From: an uncultured Lacinutrix sp.
Lineage (GTDB): Bacteria; Bacteroidota; Bacteroidia; Flavobacteriales; Flavobacteriaceae
DNA: 64,000 nucleotides
Assembly (NCBI RefSeq): GCF_947500605.1
Contig: NZ_CANMSJ010000005.1
Coordinates: 124,001-188,000, forward strand
Direction of reading: 5' to 3'
Both the position numbers and the translations under genes were made by a program. Under the pieces are notes generated by a model. That model had not been told where the DNA came from and ran no database searches. It saw only the letters and a list, made by a program, of their open reading frames with translations. This document shows positions 8,749 to 16,962 of this stretch, one piece after another (within the stretch, counting starts at the first letter, position 1; every line of letters begins with the position of its first letter).

Positions 8749-10215
8749 ATGGACCACGTAGATAATCAAGAAGAAATTAAAAATAGTATTGTTAGTTTAG
8801 AACACCAGTTTCCAGTAGATAAATGGGAAATACAAGGTGTTAATATTTGGCCTTATGTTAGGATAATTCTATACATGCATTTATTAACACGTGAAAGAGA
8901 AACTAAAATTAAGAATGAGAGTTATAATACTAATTTTAAAACATTTTTATCATTTAGAAAACTAAAACTACCTTATCAACTAATAAAAGCATTAATTAAT
9001 CAAGCCTTCTTTTTTTCTAAATTAAAAAGTAAGAAGATTTTATTTTTTGGATCTCACATTCATCGTGTACAACAAGATGGTCTTTACTTTAATAGGTTTT
9101 ATGATGCTATAGTAGAAGAATATAAGCTTAAAGAAGACGTTTACATGTTAGAGTATCAGAAGGTTTATGAGAACTCTTATAATGACAAAGCAATAATTAA
9201 GTTAGCCGAAAATTTAAAAGATTATAAGTTATTATTAAAATTAAAAAGGAACTCTAAAATAAACTTGGAGCTTATAAAATTAGAGCAATATGATGCTTTT
9301 TTAGAGACCTTAAAGAAAAATAATATAAACACAAACCTATTAAGGATAACAAAGGAAGACCTTATTAAATGGGTTGGAAAAGTAAATGCTTTAAAACCTT
9401 TTTTTAAATCTTTTTACAAAAAAGCCCAGCCACAAAAAGTAATATTTTTAGGTTACTATGGCTTGGACGATTTATATGCAGCATTAATTACTGCTAATGA
9501 AATGAAAATTACTACGGTAGATTTTCAACATGGTCCACAAACAAATGTTCACATGGCATATGCACATTGGAATAAGGTGCCAGAAAAGGGTTTTAATACA
9601 ATGCCAAGTGCGTTTTGGAATTGGGATAAACCATCTCAAGATAATATTGAAAGTTGGGCAAAAAATACAAAAACAGTTAAAAGTATACTTTTTGGGCAAC
9701 CCTATATTAACCATTGGTTAAAACAATCTAGAAATATTATAGAAGATAAAAACCTAATCTTCTATAGCATGCAAACCTCTCCTTTAGATTTGTTTACAAA
9801 ACCTTTAATTGAAGTCATTAAAAACTCCAACTACAAATGGATTTTGCGCATGCATCCAAGAAACAAAACCACTTTAGAGGAGTTCGAAACTTTTTTAAAG
9901 CTTAATGGTATTTGGAATAATATAGAAATTCAAGATGCTTTTTCTACACCTTTACCAGAAACTTTAAGCCGAAGCGCTTTACATGTTACTAATTATTCTG
10001 GATGTGTAATAGAAGCTAGAATGATGGGAATACCAACAATTATAGTACATCAAATTGGGTTTGAAATGTTCGAAGGTTATTTAGATGGAGAAACGGTTAT
10101 TCATCTAGACCAAAATGAATTTAATTTTTCAGTTAAATTTCAAACATTAGTAGAAGAACTTATTCAAAGAAAACTCAAAACTAAAATTATAACTATGGCC
10201 AATCCTTTAGATTAA
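8749..10215 (+). CDS. Unassigned GT-B-like surface-carbohydrate protein
   Basis: I do not recognise a named family. The 488-residue protein has no signal peptide or clear transmembrane segment. Near residues 250-270 there is VDFQHGPQTN, and the C-terminal third contains ILRMHPRN and NYSGCVIEARMMGIPTIIV. These resemble the donor-domain pattern of CDP-glycerol/capsule-type GT-B transferases (an HP motif, then a serine/glycine loop before an ExxxMGxP-like stretch). It is the last gene before the only sizeable gap in this part of the locus. A glycan-transferase role is inferred from motif layout and neighbours. Confidence 0.6.
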   Translation: MDHVDNQEEIKNSIVSLEHQFPVDKWEIQGVNIWPYVRIILYMHLLTRERETKIKNESYNTNFKTFLSFRKLKLPYQLIKALINQAFFFSKLKSKKILFFGSHIHRVQQDGLYFNRFYDAIVEEYKLKEDVYMLEYQKVYENSYNDKAIIKLAENLKDYKLLLKLKRNSKINLELIKLEQYDAFLETLKKNNINTNLLRITKEDLIKWVGKVNALKPFFKSFYKKAQPQKVIFLGYYGLDDLYAALITANEMKITTVDFQHGPQTNVHMAYAHWNKVPEKGFNTMPSAFWNWDKPSQDNIESWAKNTKTVKSILFGQPYINHWLKQSRNIIEDKNLIFYSMQTSPLDLFTKPLIEVIKNSNYKWILRMHPRNKTTLEEFETFLKLNGIWNNIEIQDAFSTPLPETLSRSALHVTNYSGCVIEARMMGIPTIIVHQIGFEMFEGYLDGETVIHLDQNEFNFSVKFQTLVEELIQRKLKTKIITMANPLD

Positions 10216-10350
10216 TATAGTTAATTTCCGATAGTAACAAATTCAAAAACTCATGTTTTTTTTTACCTTTTACCCTATTTTAAGCTGTTTCATCGCTAAA
10301 AAACATATTTTAGCAGATATAAGTTATCAAAAATCAATATTTTCTAACTA
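10216..10350 (+). promoter_or_regulatory. Intergenic gap with hairpin before the nonulosonic acid genes
   Basis: This is the only gap over 100 bases inside the polysaccharide run. It carries a T-rich stretch (about 10255-10270) and a perfect 7-bp hairpin, GCTAAAA at 10295-10301 and TTTTAGC at 10308-10314. No convincing TTG/TAnnTTTG pair was found, only a partial TATTTTC at 10338-10344. It may hold an internal promoter or processing site for the next genes; this is weak. Confidence 0.3.
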
Positions 10351-11505
10351 ATGAAAAAGATAGGATTCATTCCATTGCGTAAAGGTTCTAAAGGCATCCC
10401 AAATAAGAATAAACGTAAAATGGTTGGTAGGCCATTGTTTACTTGGGTTTTAGGAGAAGCTATATTCTCAGGATTAGACGAAATTATTGTTTTTACAGAC
10501 GACCAAGACGTTATAGATTTTATTGCTAAGGAGTACCAGTGGACCAATAAAGTTAAAGCACAATTACGTAGCGATGAAAGCGCAAGCGACATTGCGTCTA
10601 CAGAACTAGCGATGTTAGAATATTGCGATTCTATAAATTATAACTTCGATGTGTTTTGCTTATTACAAGCAACGTCTCCTTTTACAAAAAGAGAAAACAT
10701 TAATGCGTGTCTAGAGAAGGTAAATGGTGAATACGACTCAGCTTTAACAGTTGTTAATACACATCGTTTTTTATGGAATAACAATGGAGAAGCTATAAAT
10801 TATAATCCGCATAAACGTCCTAGACGTCAAGATTTCGATGGTTTACTAATTGAGAATGGCGCAGTTTATAGCACAACAAAAGAAGCACTAAAAAAGCATA
10901 AAAATAGAATAGGCGAAAAAACAGCCATTGTAAAAATGCCTGAAGATTCTCTATTAGAAATAGATACAGAAACCGATTGGGTTGCAGTAGAACAGTTACT
11001 AATAGAGCGCCAAAAAAGAACAAAACAAGCTGCAGAAATCACACATGTTGTTTTAGACGTAGACGGTGTGTTTACAGATGGAACAATAACCTATACCAAA
11101 GATGGAGAGCATACTAAAGGCTTTGATATGCGAGATGGTATGGGATTAGAAATTCTAAGACAGTTTAATGTTAAGGTATTGGTAATGACTTCAGAAAACT
11201 CTGAATTAGTTGCCAAACGTATGCAGAAACTTAAAATTGAAAATGTGTATTTAGGTGTAAAAGACAAGTACAGTTTACTTCAAAATATAATAAAACAAGA
11301 TAATTTATCAATTAATAATTTCGCTTACATTGGAGACGATGTAAACGATTTAACAAATATATGTAGTGTAGGTTGGTCTTTAGCGCCAAACAACGCCACA
11401 GATATAGTAAAACAACATGCAGATGTTGTGTTGTCTAAACCATCAGGAGCTGGAGCTATTAGAGAGGCTTGCCAGTTTATAATGAATTACAATAAAAGAT
11501 TTTAA
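10351..11505 (+). CDS. neuA: CMP-nonulosonate cytidylyltransferase fused to KdsC-like HAD phosphatase
   Basis: Bifunctional enzyme. Residues 1 to about 225 are an acylneuraminate cytidylyltransferase with the CTP-binding loop LRKGSKGIPNKN (residues 9-20), LLQATSPF and IENGAVY; it would activate a nine-carbon acid as CMP-sugar. From residue 231 a HAD domain of the KdsC type follows: DVDGVFTDG (nucleophile D236, D238) and GDDVNDL (from residue 328). The HAD part could be the 9-phosphate phosphatase of the same pathway. The same domain order is known in vertebrate CMAS and some bacterial NeuA proteins. The synthase gene begins 4 bases downstream. Whether the sugar is sialic, legionaminic or another acid cannot be settled here. 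Confidence 0.9.
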   Translation: MKKIGFIPLRKGSKGIPNKNKRKMVGRPLFTWVLGEAIFSGLDEIIVFTDDQDVIDFIAKEYQWTNKVKAQLRSDESASDIASTELAMLEYCDSINYNFDVFCLLQATSPFTKRENINACLEKVNGEYDSALTVVNTHRFLWNNNGEAINYNPHKRPRRQDFDGLLIENGAVYSTTKEALKKHKNRIGEKTAIVKMPEDSLLEIDTETDWVAVEQLLIERQKRTKQAAEITHVVLDVDGVFTDGTITYTKDGEHTKGFDMRDGMGLEILRQFNVKVLVMTSENSELVAKRMQKLKIENVYLGVKDKYSLLQNIIKQDNLSINNFAYIGDDVNDLTNICSVGWSLAPNNATDIVKQHADVVLSKPSGAGAIREACQFIMNYNKRF

Positions 11506-11509
11506 ATAT

Positions 11510-12385
11510 ATGAATACCTATAAAAAACCATACGTTATTGCTGAGATTGGTTGTAACCATAAAGGCGAAATGGAATTAGCAAAAGAATTAATTAAAGTTG
11601 CTAAAATCTTTTGTAACGTAGATGCTGTAAAGTTTCAAAAGCGAAACAATAGAGAGTTGTTAACCGAAAAACAATACAACGATCCGCATCCGAACCCTAT
11701 AAATTCTTATGGAGATACTTATGGAGCACATAGAGAGTATTTAGAGTTCGATGTTAAGCAACATCAAGAATTAAAAGACTATTGTGAAGAGATTGGTATT
11801 ACGTACTCAACATCAGTTTGGGATGTAACGTCTGCTAAAGAAATAGCATCACTTAATCCAGAATTTATTAAAATACCATCGGCTTGTAATAATAACGTGG
11901 CCATGTTAGAGTGGTTGTGTGAAAACTACAAAGGTGAGCTTCATATTTCTACAGGAATGACAACCAAAGACGAGATAGAAGATTTGGTCAATCTGTTTAA
12001 AAAGCACAATAGAAATAAAGACTTAGTACTTTATAATTGTACTTCTGGCTATCCTGTACCATTTAACGATGTGTGTTTATTAGATATCAATTTGTTAATT
12101 GATAAGTATAAAGATGAGGTTAAGCATATTGGTTTTTCTGGTCACCATTTAGGTATTGCAATAGATGTAGCGGCTTATACTTTAGGCGCAAATATTATAG
12201 AACGTCATTACACAATAGATAGAACCTGGAAAGGTACAGACCATGCAGCCTCTTTAGAGCCTATGGGATTGCGTAAACTCTCTAGAGATTTAAGAGCAGT
12301 ACATGATGCTTTAGCTTTTAAAAGTCAAGATATTTTACCTATTGAGCAAGTACAACGTGACAAGTTAAAAAACCAAAAAGGATAG
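11510..12385 (+). CDS. neuB: N-acetylneuraminate synthase family protein without SAF domain
   Basis: Condenses phosphoenolpyruvate with an amino-sugar to a nonulosonic acid. The TIM-barrel pattern is intact: AEIGCNHKGE (from residue 11), DAVKFQKR, FIKIPSA, HISTGMT, GFSGHH (H212/H213) and ERHYT (H233), the last two supplying the metal-binding histidines. The protein stops at residue 291, whereas typical NeuB proteins of about 345 residues carry a C-terminal SAF (antifreeze-like) domain that closes the partner subunit's active site; none is encoded here or in the next gene. It sits directly after the CMP-transferase fusion. No epimerase or hydrolase making the hexosamine precursor is present in the window. 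Confidence 0.88.
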   Translation: MNTYKKPYVIAEIGCNHKGEMELAKELIKVAKIFCNVDAVKFQKRNNRELLTEKQYNDPHPNPINSYGDTYGAHREYLEFDVKQHQELKDYCEEIGITYSTSVWDVTSAKEIASLNPEFIKIPSACNNNVAMLEWLCENYKGELHISTGMTTKDEIEDLVNLFKKHNRNKDLVLYNCTSGYPVPFNDVCLLDINLLIDKYKDEVKHIGFSGHHLGIAIDVAAYTLGANIIERHYTIDRTWKGTDHAASLEPMGLRKLSRDLRAVHDALAFKSQDILPIEQVQRDKLKNQKG

Positions 12386-12386
12386 T

Positions 12387-13223
12387 ATGTTTTCAAGCCA
12401 ATCGTTACGATTGTTCTGGTGGAACGAAAAAAAACTACAAGGTAAAACCAAAGAAAATTATGGTGACCTTTTAGGACAGTATTTAGTTGAAAAAATCTCT
12501 GGTAAGAAGGCGATTTGGGCTAATCCTTCAAAATTCGCGATTGCCAATTTTTTAAGTCCAATTTATGTCACGATAGGAAGCATATTAACAAATGTGACAA
12601 CTAATTGTATTGTTTGGGGATCAGGAATTATTTCTAAAGAATATAACATAAAAGAAGCGACTTTTTTAGCAGTACGTGGACCACAAACAAGGCAACATTT
12701 AATTAATCAAGGTTATCATGTGCCAGCAGTTTATGGAGATCCAGCGTTATTATTACCAAAGTTTTATAATCCCGAAATTAAAAAAGAATATACGCTAGGT
12801 ATTGTACCACATTATAAAGATTTCGATTTTATAACCAAAAAATTCGGGAAGAATGAAAAGGTGCTAATTATCGATTTAATGACCAACGATATTGAAGCAA
12901 CAACAAATCAGTTTTTAAAATGCGAAGCAATTGTGTCGTCATCATTACACGGTGTAATTGTTGCGCACACTTATGGTATTCCTGCTGTATGGCAAAAATT
13001 TTCTAACGATGTGTTTGGTGATGATATAAAATATCAAGATTATTTTGAATCTGTAGCAATAGAGCCTTACAGCTCTTCTGTATTAGCAGAGAATAGTACT
13101 ATAGAAGATTTAAAAACGCTAATAAGCAAAAAGCCAAGCTTACCAAAACAAGAAACAATACAAGCGTTATGTAATGGCTTAATGCAAGTTTGTCCTTTTA
13201 AAAAAGAAGAAAAAAATGTCTAA
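12387..13223 (+). CDS. Polysaccharide pyruvyl transferase family protein
   Basis: 278 residues with the family signature: NYGDLLGQYLVEKISG near the N-terminus, WGSGIISKEY, LAVRGPQTR, VYGDPALLLP, and SSLHGVIVAHTYGIPAVW near residue 190, where the histidine is conserved. Members transfer a pyruvate ketal to a sugar; others in polysaccharide loci act as GT-B-like transferases. It lies between NeuB and an unassigned GT-B-like gene, and overlaps the latter by 8 bases, suggesting one decoration module. The family call is firm, the exact reaction is not. Confidence 0.85.
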   Translation: MFSSQSLRLFWWNEKKLQGKTKENYGDLLGQYLVEKISGKKAIWANPSKFAIANFLSPIYVTIGSILTNVTTNCIVWGSGIISKEYNIKEATFLAVRGPQTRQHLINQGYHVPAVYGDPALLLPKFYNPEIKKEYTLGIVPHYKDFDFITKKFGKNEKVLIIDLMTNDIEATTNQFLKCEAIVSSSLHGVIVAHTYGIPAVWQKFSNDVFGDDIKYQDYFESVAIEPYSSSVLAENSTIEDLKTLISKKPSLPKQETIQALCNGLMQVCPFKKEEKNV

Positions 13224-14613
13224 AAAAGTATTCGTTTTTTTTCCAGATGGCGTAGGTTTAAGAAACTTCGCATTCACCGATTTTAAAAATATTGGAGAAC
13301 AAATGGGTTTCGATATTACATATTGGAACAATACCGTATTTTCATTAAAAGAGAACCTTGGTTTTAAGGAAGTTAAAATAGAAGATCATACCGCTCATAA
13401 ATTATTACCTGTTTATACAAGAGCAAGAAAACGTGCAGAATTAAATGTGTCGAGAGATAAATTTAACGATGCTGTTTATGCTACTTATAAGTTTCCATTT
13501 AGCTGTAAAGGTTTAAAAAACACTTTTAAAACACTGTATACAAAGTGTCTTATCGGTTTGCATTCTTCAGAAAAAGGAGTCGTTAAACTCATAAATAAAA
13601 TAAATACTTTAGAGCGCTCTACGTCTAAATATAAGTATTGTAAAGCACAATTAGAAGAACATAAGCCAGATATTATATTTTGTACAACACAGCGTTCTAC
13701 ACAGTCTATTAGCGCATTATTAGCAGCTAAAGATTTAGGAATTCCAACAGTAGCTTTTGTGTATTCTTGGGATAATGTGCCAAAAGCCATGCAAGTAGTC
13801 GAAACAGATTATTATTTTGTATGGAGTGATTTAATGAAAACGGAAGTGCTTAAATACTATCCTTTTGTAAAAGAGAATCAAGTTATAGTTACAGGAACAC
13901 CACAGTTCGAGCCGCATTTTAATAATAGTCTAAAGCAATCTCGAGAAGATTTTTTTAAAGATTATAATCTAGATGAAAATAAAAAATATATCTGTTACTC
14001 TGGAGACGATGAAACCACATCACCTTTAGATCAATACTACCTTGAAGATTTAGCACTTGCCGTAAGACGTTTAAATGCTAGAGGTGAAAACTTAGGTATA
14101 ATTTATCGTAAATGTCCTGTCGATTTTACAGATAGATACAATACGGTAATTGAAAACAATAAAGATGTTATTGAAGTTATAGATCCTATTTGGAAGCCTA
14201 TGGGTAACCAATGGAATCAAGTATTACCTGCAAAAGAAGATTTTAAACTATTATATAATGTTTGCGAACATAGCGAGTTTGTAACCAATGTATGTTCATC
14301 AACAGTTTTCGATTTTGTAGCACATAAAAAACCCTGTATTTATTATAATTACGAGCAGCCACAACTTGAAAAGGGTATTAGAGATATTGGTCAGAATTAT
14401 AAATATGTTCATTTTAGATCTATGCCAAGCCAAGAATCTGCTGTGTTTTGTACAGATAAAAAAGATTTAGAACAAATAGTTAAAAATATTTTAGATGGTA
14501 AAACATCTAACGTAACCCAAGGTTTAAAATGGTTTGAAATTGTAGCAGGAAAAGAGCCTACAAGAGCCTCTGTTAAAATATGGGAATCAATAGACTCTAT
14601 TTTAAAACATTAA
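13216..14613 (+). CDS. Unassigned GT-B-like protein, candidate nonulosonic acid transferase
   Basis: 465 residues, no signal peptide. The N-terminus (KVFVFFPDGVGLRNF) looks like the first strand of a GT-B Rossmann domain. Mid-protein are FVYSWDNVPKAM and VTGTPQFEPHF, and the C-terminal domain has FVTNVCSSTVFDFVAHKKPCI, an arrangement reminiscent of CDP-glycerol or UDP-GlcNAc-epimerase-like folds. It follows the CMP-sugar and pyruvyl genes with an 8-base overlap, so a role in transferring the nonulosonic acid is a reasonable but untested idea. It is not a member of a sialyltransferase family that I can recognise. Confidence 0.55.
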   Translation: MSKKVFVFFPDGVGLRNFAFTDFKNIGEQMGFDITYWNNTVFSLKENLGFKEVKIEDHTAHKLLPVYTRARKRAELNVSRDKFNDAVYATYKFPFSCKGLKNTFKTLYTKCLIGLHSSEKGVVKLINKINTLERSTSKYKYCKAQLEEHKPDIIFCTTQRSTQSISALLAAKDLGIPTVAFVYSWDNVPKAMQVVETDYYFVWSDLMKTEVLKYYPFVKENQVIVTGTPQFEPHFNNSLKQSREDFFKDYNLDENKKYICYSGDDETTSPLDQYYLEDLALAVRRLNARGENLGIIYRKCPVDFTDRYNTVIENNKDVIEVIDPIWKPMGNQWNQVLPAKEDFKLLYNVCEHSEFVTNVCSSTVFDFVAHKKPCIYYNYEQPQLEKGIRDIGQNYKYVHFRSMPSQESAVFCTDKKDLEQIVKNILDGKTSNVTQGLKWFEIVAGKEPTRASVKIWESIDSILKH

Positions 14614-14629
14614 AAAGTAAATAATTTAG

Positions 14630-16066
14630 ATGCTTTTTAACTCCTTAGATTTCGCCATATTTTTACCAATAGTATTTATGCTTTATTGGTTTGTAGCTAA
14701 CAAAAACTACAAGTATCAAAATATAGTACTATTAATAGCAAGCTATATTTTTTATGGTTTCTGGGATTGGCGTTTTTTACTACTTATAGTTTTTAGTACA
14801 GTTTTAGATTATTTTTTAGGGCTAGAACTTTTTAAAGAAATAAATCAAAAAAAAAGAAAAGCACTTCTTTTAACTAGTGTTTTTGTAAATCTAGGCTTTT
14901 TAGGTTTTTTTAAATACTATAACTTTTTTATTGATAATTTTATTGCAGCATTTTCATTTTTTGGACAAGACATAAAGCCTAATTCGTTAAATATTATTCT
15001 TCCCGTTGGTATAAGTTTTTACACATTTCAAACATTAAGTTATACAATAGATGTGTATAGAAAACAGCTAGAGCCAACTAAAGACTTTATTGCATTCTCA
15101 GTTTTTGTAAGTTTCTTTCCGCAATTAGTAGCTGGTCCAATTGAAAGAGCGAAACAGTTACTGCCTCAGTTTTATGTAAAAAAATCATTTAATTATTTAA
15201 AAGCTAAAGAAGGATTACATCTTATAATCTGGGGATTATTTAAAAAAATAGTGATTGCAGATTCCTGTGCAATTTATGTCAACGAGATTTTTTCAAAATA
15301 TGAAACAATGAATTCTTTAAGCTTATTATTGGGAGCTATATATTTTGCGTTTCAAATATATGGTGACTTTAGTGGGTATTCGGATATTGCAATTGGTACC
15401 TCAAAATTATTTGGTGTAGATTTAATGAAAAACTTTAAATATCCATATTTTTCAAGAGACATTGCAGAGTTTTGGAGGAGATGGCATATCTCTTTATCTA
15501 CATGGTTTAGAGATTATGTATATATTCCTTTAGGTGGCAGTAAAGGCTCTAAATGGTTAAAAATTAGAAACGTTTTTATTATTTTTCTAATAAGTGGGTT
15601 TTGGCATGGAGCTAACTGGACCTTTTTAGTTTGGGGAGCATTAAACGCCATTTATTTTTTACCATTGTTATTAACCAATAGAAACAGAAAACATTTAGGG
15701 GATATAGAAAGCGAAAGGTTATTGCCAAGTTTTAAAGATTTTATGTCAATGTTAATAACCTTTTCTTTAACAACTTTAGGATGGATATTTTTTAGAGCAA
15801 ATACAATTACTGATGCTTTTGTGTATATTAAAAAATTATTTGCATTCAATTTTAAAGGAGGTTTGCAATATCTATCTATAGAGCGTTATGCTCCAGAATT
15901 AATGCTTTTAATAATAGGTTTTGTTATTCTGGAATGGTTTATTAAAAAAGAAGAGCATCCGTTTTTTGGTAAGTTTATAACTACTAAAATAGTTTTAGTG
16001 TTTTTAGGTATAATTTTACTTGGAAATTTTTCTAACGTAAGTGACTTTATTTATTTTCAATTTTAA
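14630..16066 (+). CDS. MBOAT family O-acyltransferase (AlgI-like)
   Basis: Polytopic membrane protein of 478 residues that passes an acyl group, usually acetyl, across the membrane for polysaccharide O-acylation. It has about ten hydrophobic segments. The MBOAT hallmarks are visible: FYTFQTLSYTIDVYR, QLVAGPIERA, FRDYVYIPLGGS and the catalytic histidine in SGFWHGANW (H326). The next gene encodes a single-span SGNH-like protein, the usual partner in AlgI/AlgJ- or DltB/DltD-type pairs. The acyl donor and target sugar are unknown. Confidence 0.93.
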   Translation: MLFNSLDFAIFLPIVFMLYWFVANKNYKYQNIVLLIASYIFYGFWDWRFLLLIVFSTVLDYFLGLELFKEINQKKRKALLLTSVFVNLGFLGFFKYYNFFIDNFIAAFSFFGQDIKPNSLNIILPVGISFYTFQTLSYTIDVYRKQLEPTKDFIAFSVFVSFFPQLVAGPIERAKQLLPQFYVKKSFNYLKAKEGLHLIIWGLFKKIVIADSCAIYVNEIFSKYETMNSLSLLLGAIYFAFQIYGDFSGYSDIAIGTSKLFGVDLMKNFKYPYFSRDIAEFWRRWHISLSTWFRDYVYIPLGGSKGSKWLKIRNVFIIFLISGFWHGANWTFLVWGALNAIYFLPLLLTNRNRKHLGDIESERLLPSFKDFMSMLITFSLTTLGWIFFRANTITDAFVYIKKLFAFNFKGGLQYLSIERYAPELMLLIIGFVILEWFIKKEEHPFFGKFITTKIVLVFLGIILLGNFSNVSDFIYFQF

Positions 16067-16074
16067 TTTAAGTT

Positions 16075-16956
16075 TTGAAGAGATTTATAAAATACAGTGT
16101 ATCAATTATTTTTCTGCTTATTACATTATTGTATATAAGTGATTTTGTCTATACATATATTTTTCAAAATACTAATCCTAGAAACAAGTTGCAATACATT
16201 CTAAATGTAGAAAATCAAAATTATGATATTGTTTTTTTAGGGTCTTCAAGAGTTGCTAATCATGTCGATACAAAGCTTTTTGATAGCCTTTCCAGTAAAA
16301 AAACAATTAATTTAGGTGTTCTAGGAGCAAGTTTAAATGATAATTTTTTGGAACTAAAATTATTAATAACATCTAATAAAATAAAAAACCTAGTATTTCA
16401 AGTTGATAGTAATTTTGAAATGACTAACTCAACCACAATGGTCTCAGCACAAGCAGTACCTTTTATTAGGAATAATATTGTGAAAAAACATATAAAAGAG
16501 AATCTAAGTAATTTTAATAAAATGTATTATTTGCCATTTTATAGGTATGCAATAAATGGACATAAAATGGGAATAAGAGAAAGTTTTTTCTCTTTAGTAA
16601 ACAAAAAACCAAGAGTTAATCCTGAAATTGGATACAATCCTAAATATGGAAATTACCCTAAACAAACCGCTAGTTTACCGTCTGAAATATCGAAAAGTAA
16701 TCCAGTGCTAGATAACATTGTGAATCTATGTAAAAAGCATAATATCAATCTTATTTTATTTGTAGCACCTTACAGTAGTAAAATGAAAAATATAGAATAT
16801 ATTGATAAATTAAACCAAAAACTACCTAATTTGTTAGATATGTCTCGAGGTTATGAGGATAAGCTGTTTTACAATTATGGACATCTAAACCACAATGGAG
16901 CTCAAGTTTTTACAAAAGATCTGTATGTAAAAATTAAAGATAAATTAATACAATAA
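16075..16956 (+). CDS. SGNH-hydrolase-like membrane-anchored protein, partner of MBOAT acyltransferase
   Basis: 293 residues with one N-terminal transmembrane segment (about residues 8-28) and an extracytoplasmic domain. A serine block FLGSSRVANH (S57/S58) and a C-terminal YGHLNHNGAQVF (H270, H273) match the nucleophile and D/H-x-x-H blocks of SGNH/DltD-like acyltransferases. It starts with TTG, 8 bases after the MBOAT stop. By analogy with AlgJ, AlgX and DltD it would receive the acyl group from the MBOAT protein and place it on the glycan. The pairing is inferred from order and topology. Confidence 0.7.
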   Translation: MKRFIKYSVSIIFLLITLLYISDFVYTYIFQNTNPRNKLQYILNVENQNYDIVFLGSSRVANHVDTKLFDSLSSKKTINLGVLGASLNDNFLELKLLITSNKIKNLVFQVDSNFEMTNSTTMVSAQAVPFIRNNIVKKHIKENLSNFNKMYYLPFYRYAINGHKMGIRESFFSLVNKKPRVNPEIGYNPKYGNYPKQTASLPSEISKSNPVLDNIVNLCKKHNINLILFVAPYSSKMKNIEYIDKLNQKLPNLLDMSRGYEDKLFYNYGHLNHNGAQVFTKDLYVKIKDKLIQ

Positions 16957-16962
16957 ACTGCT

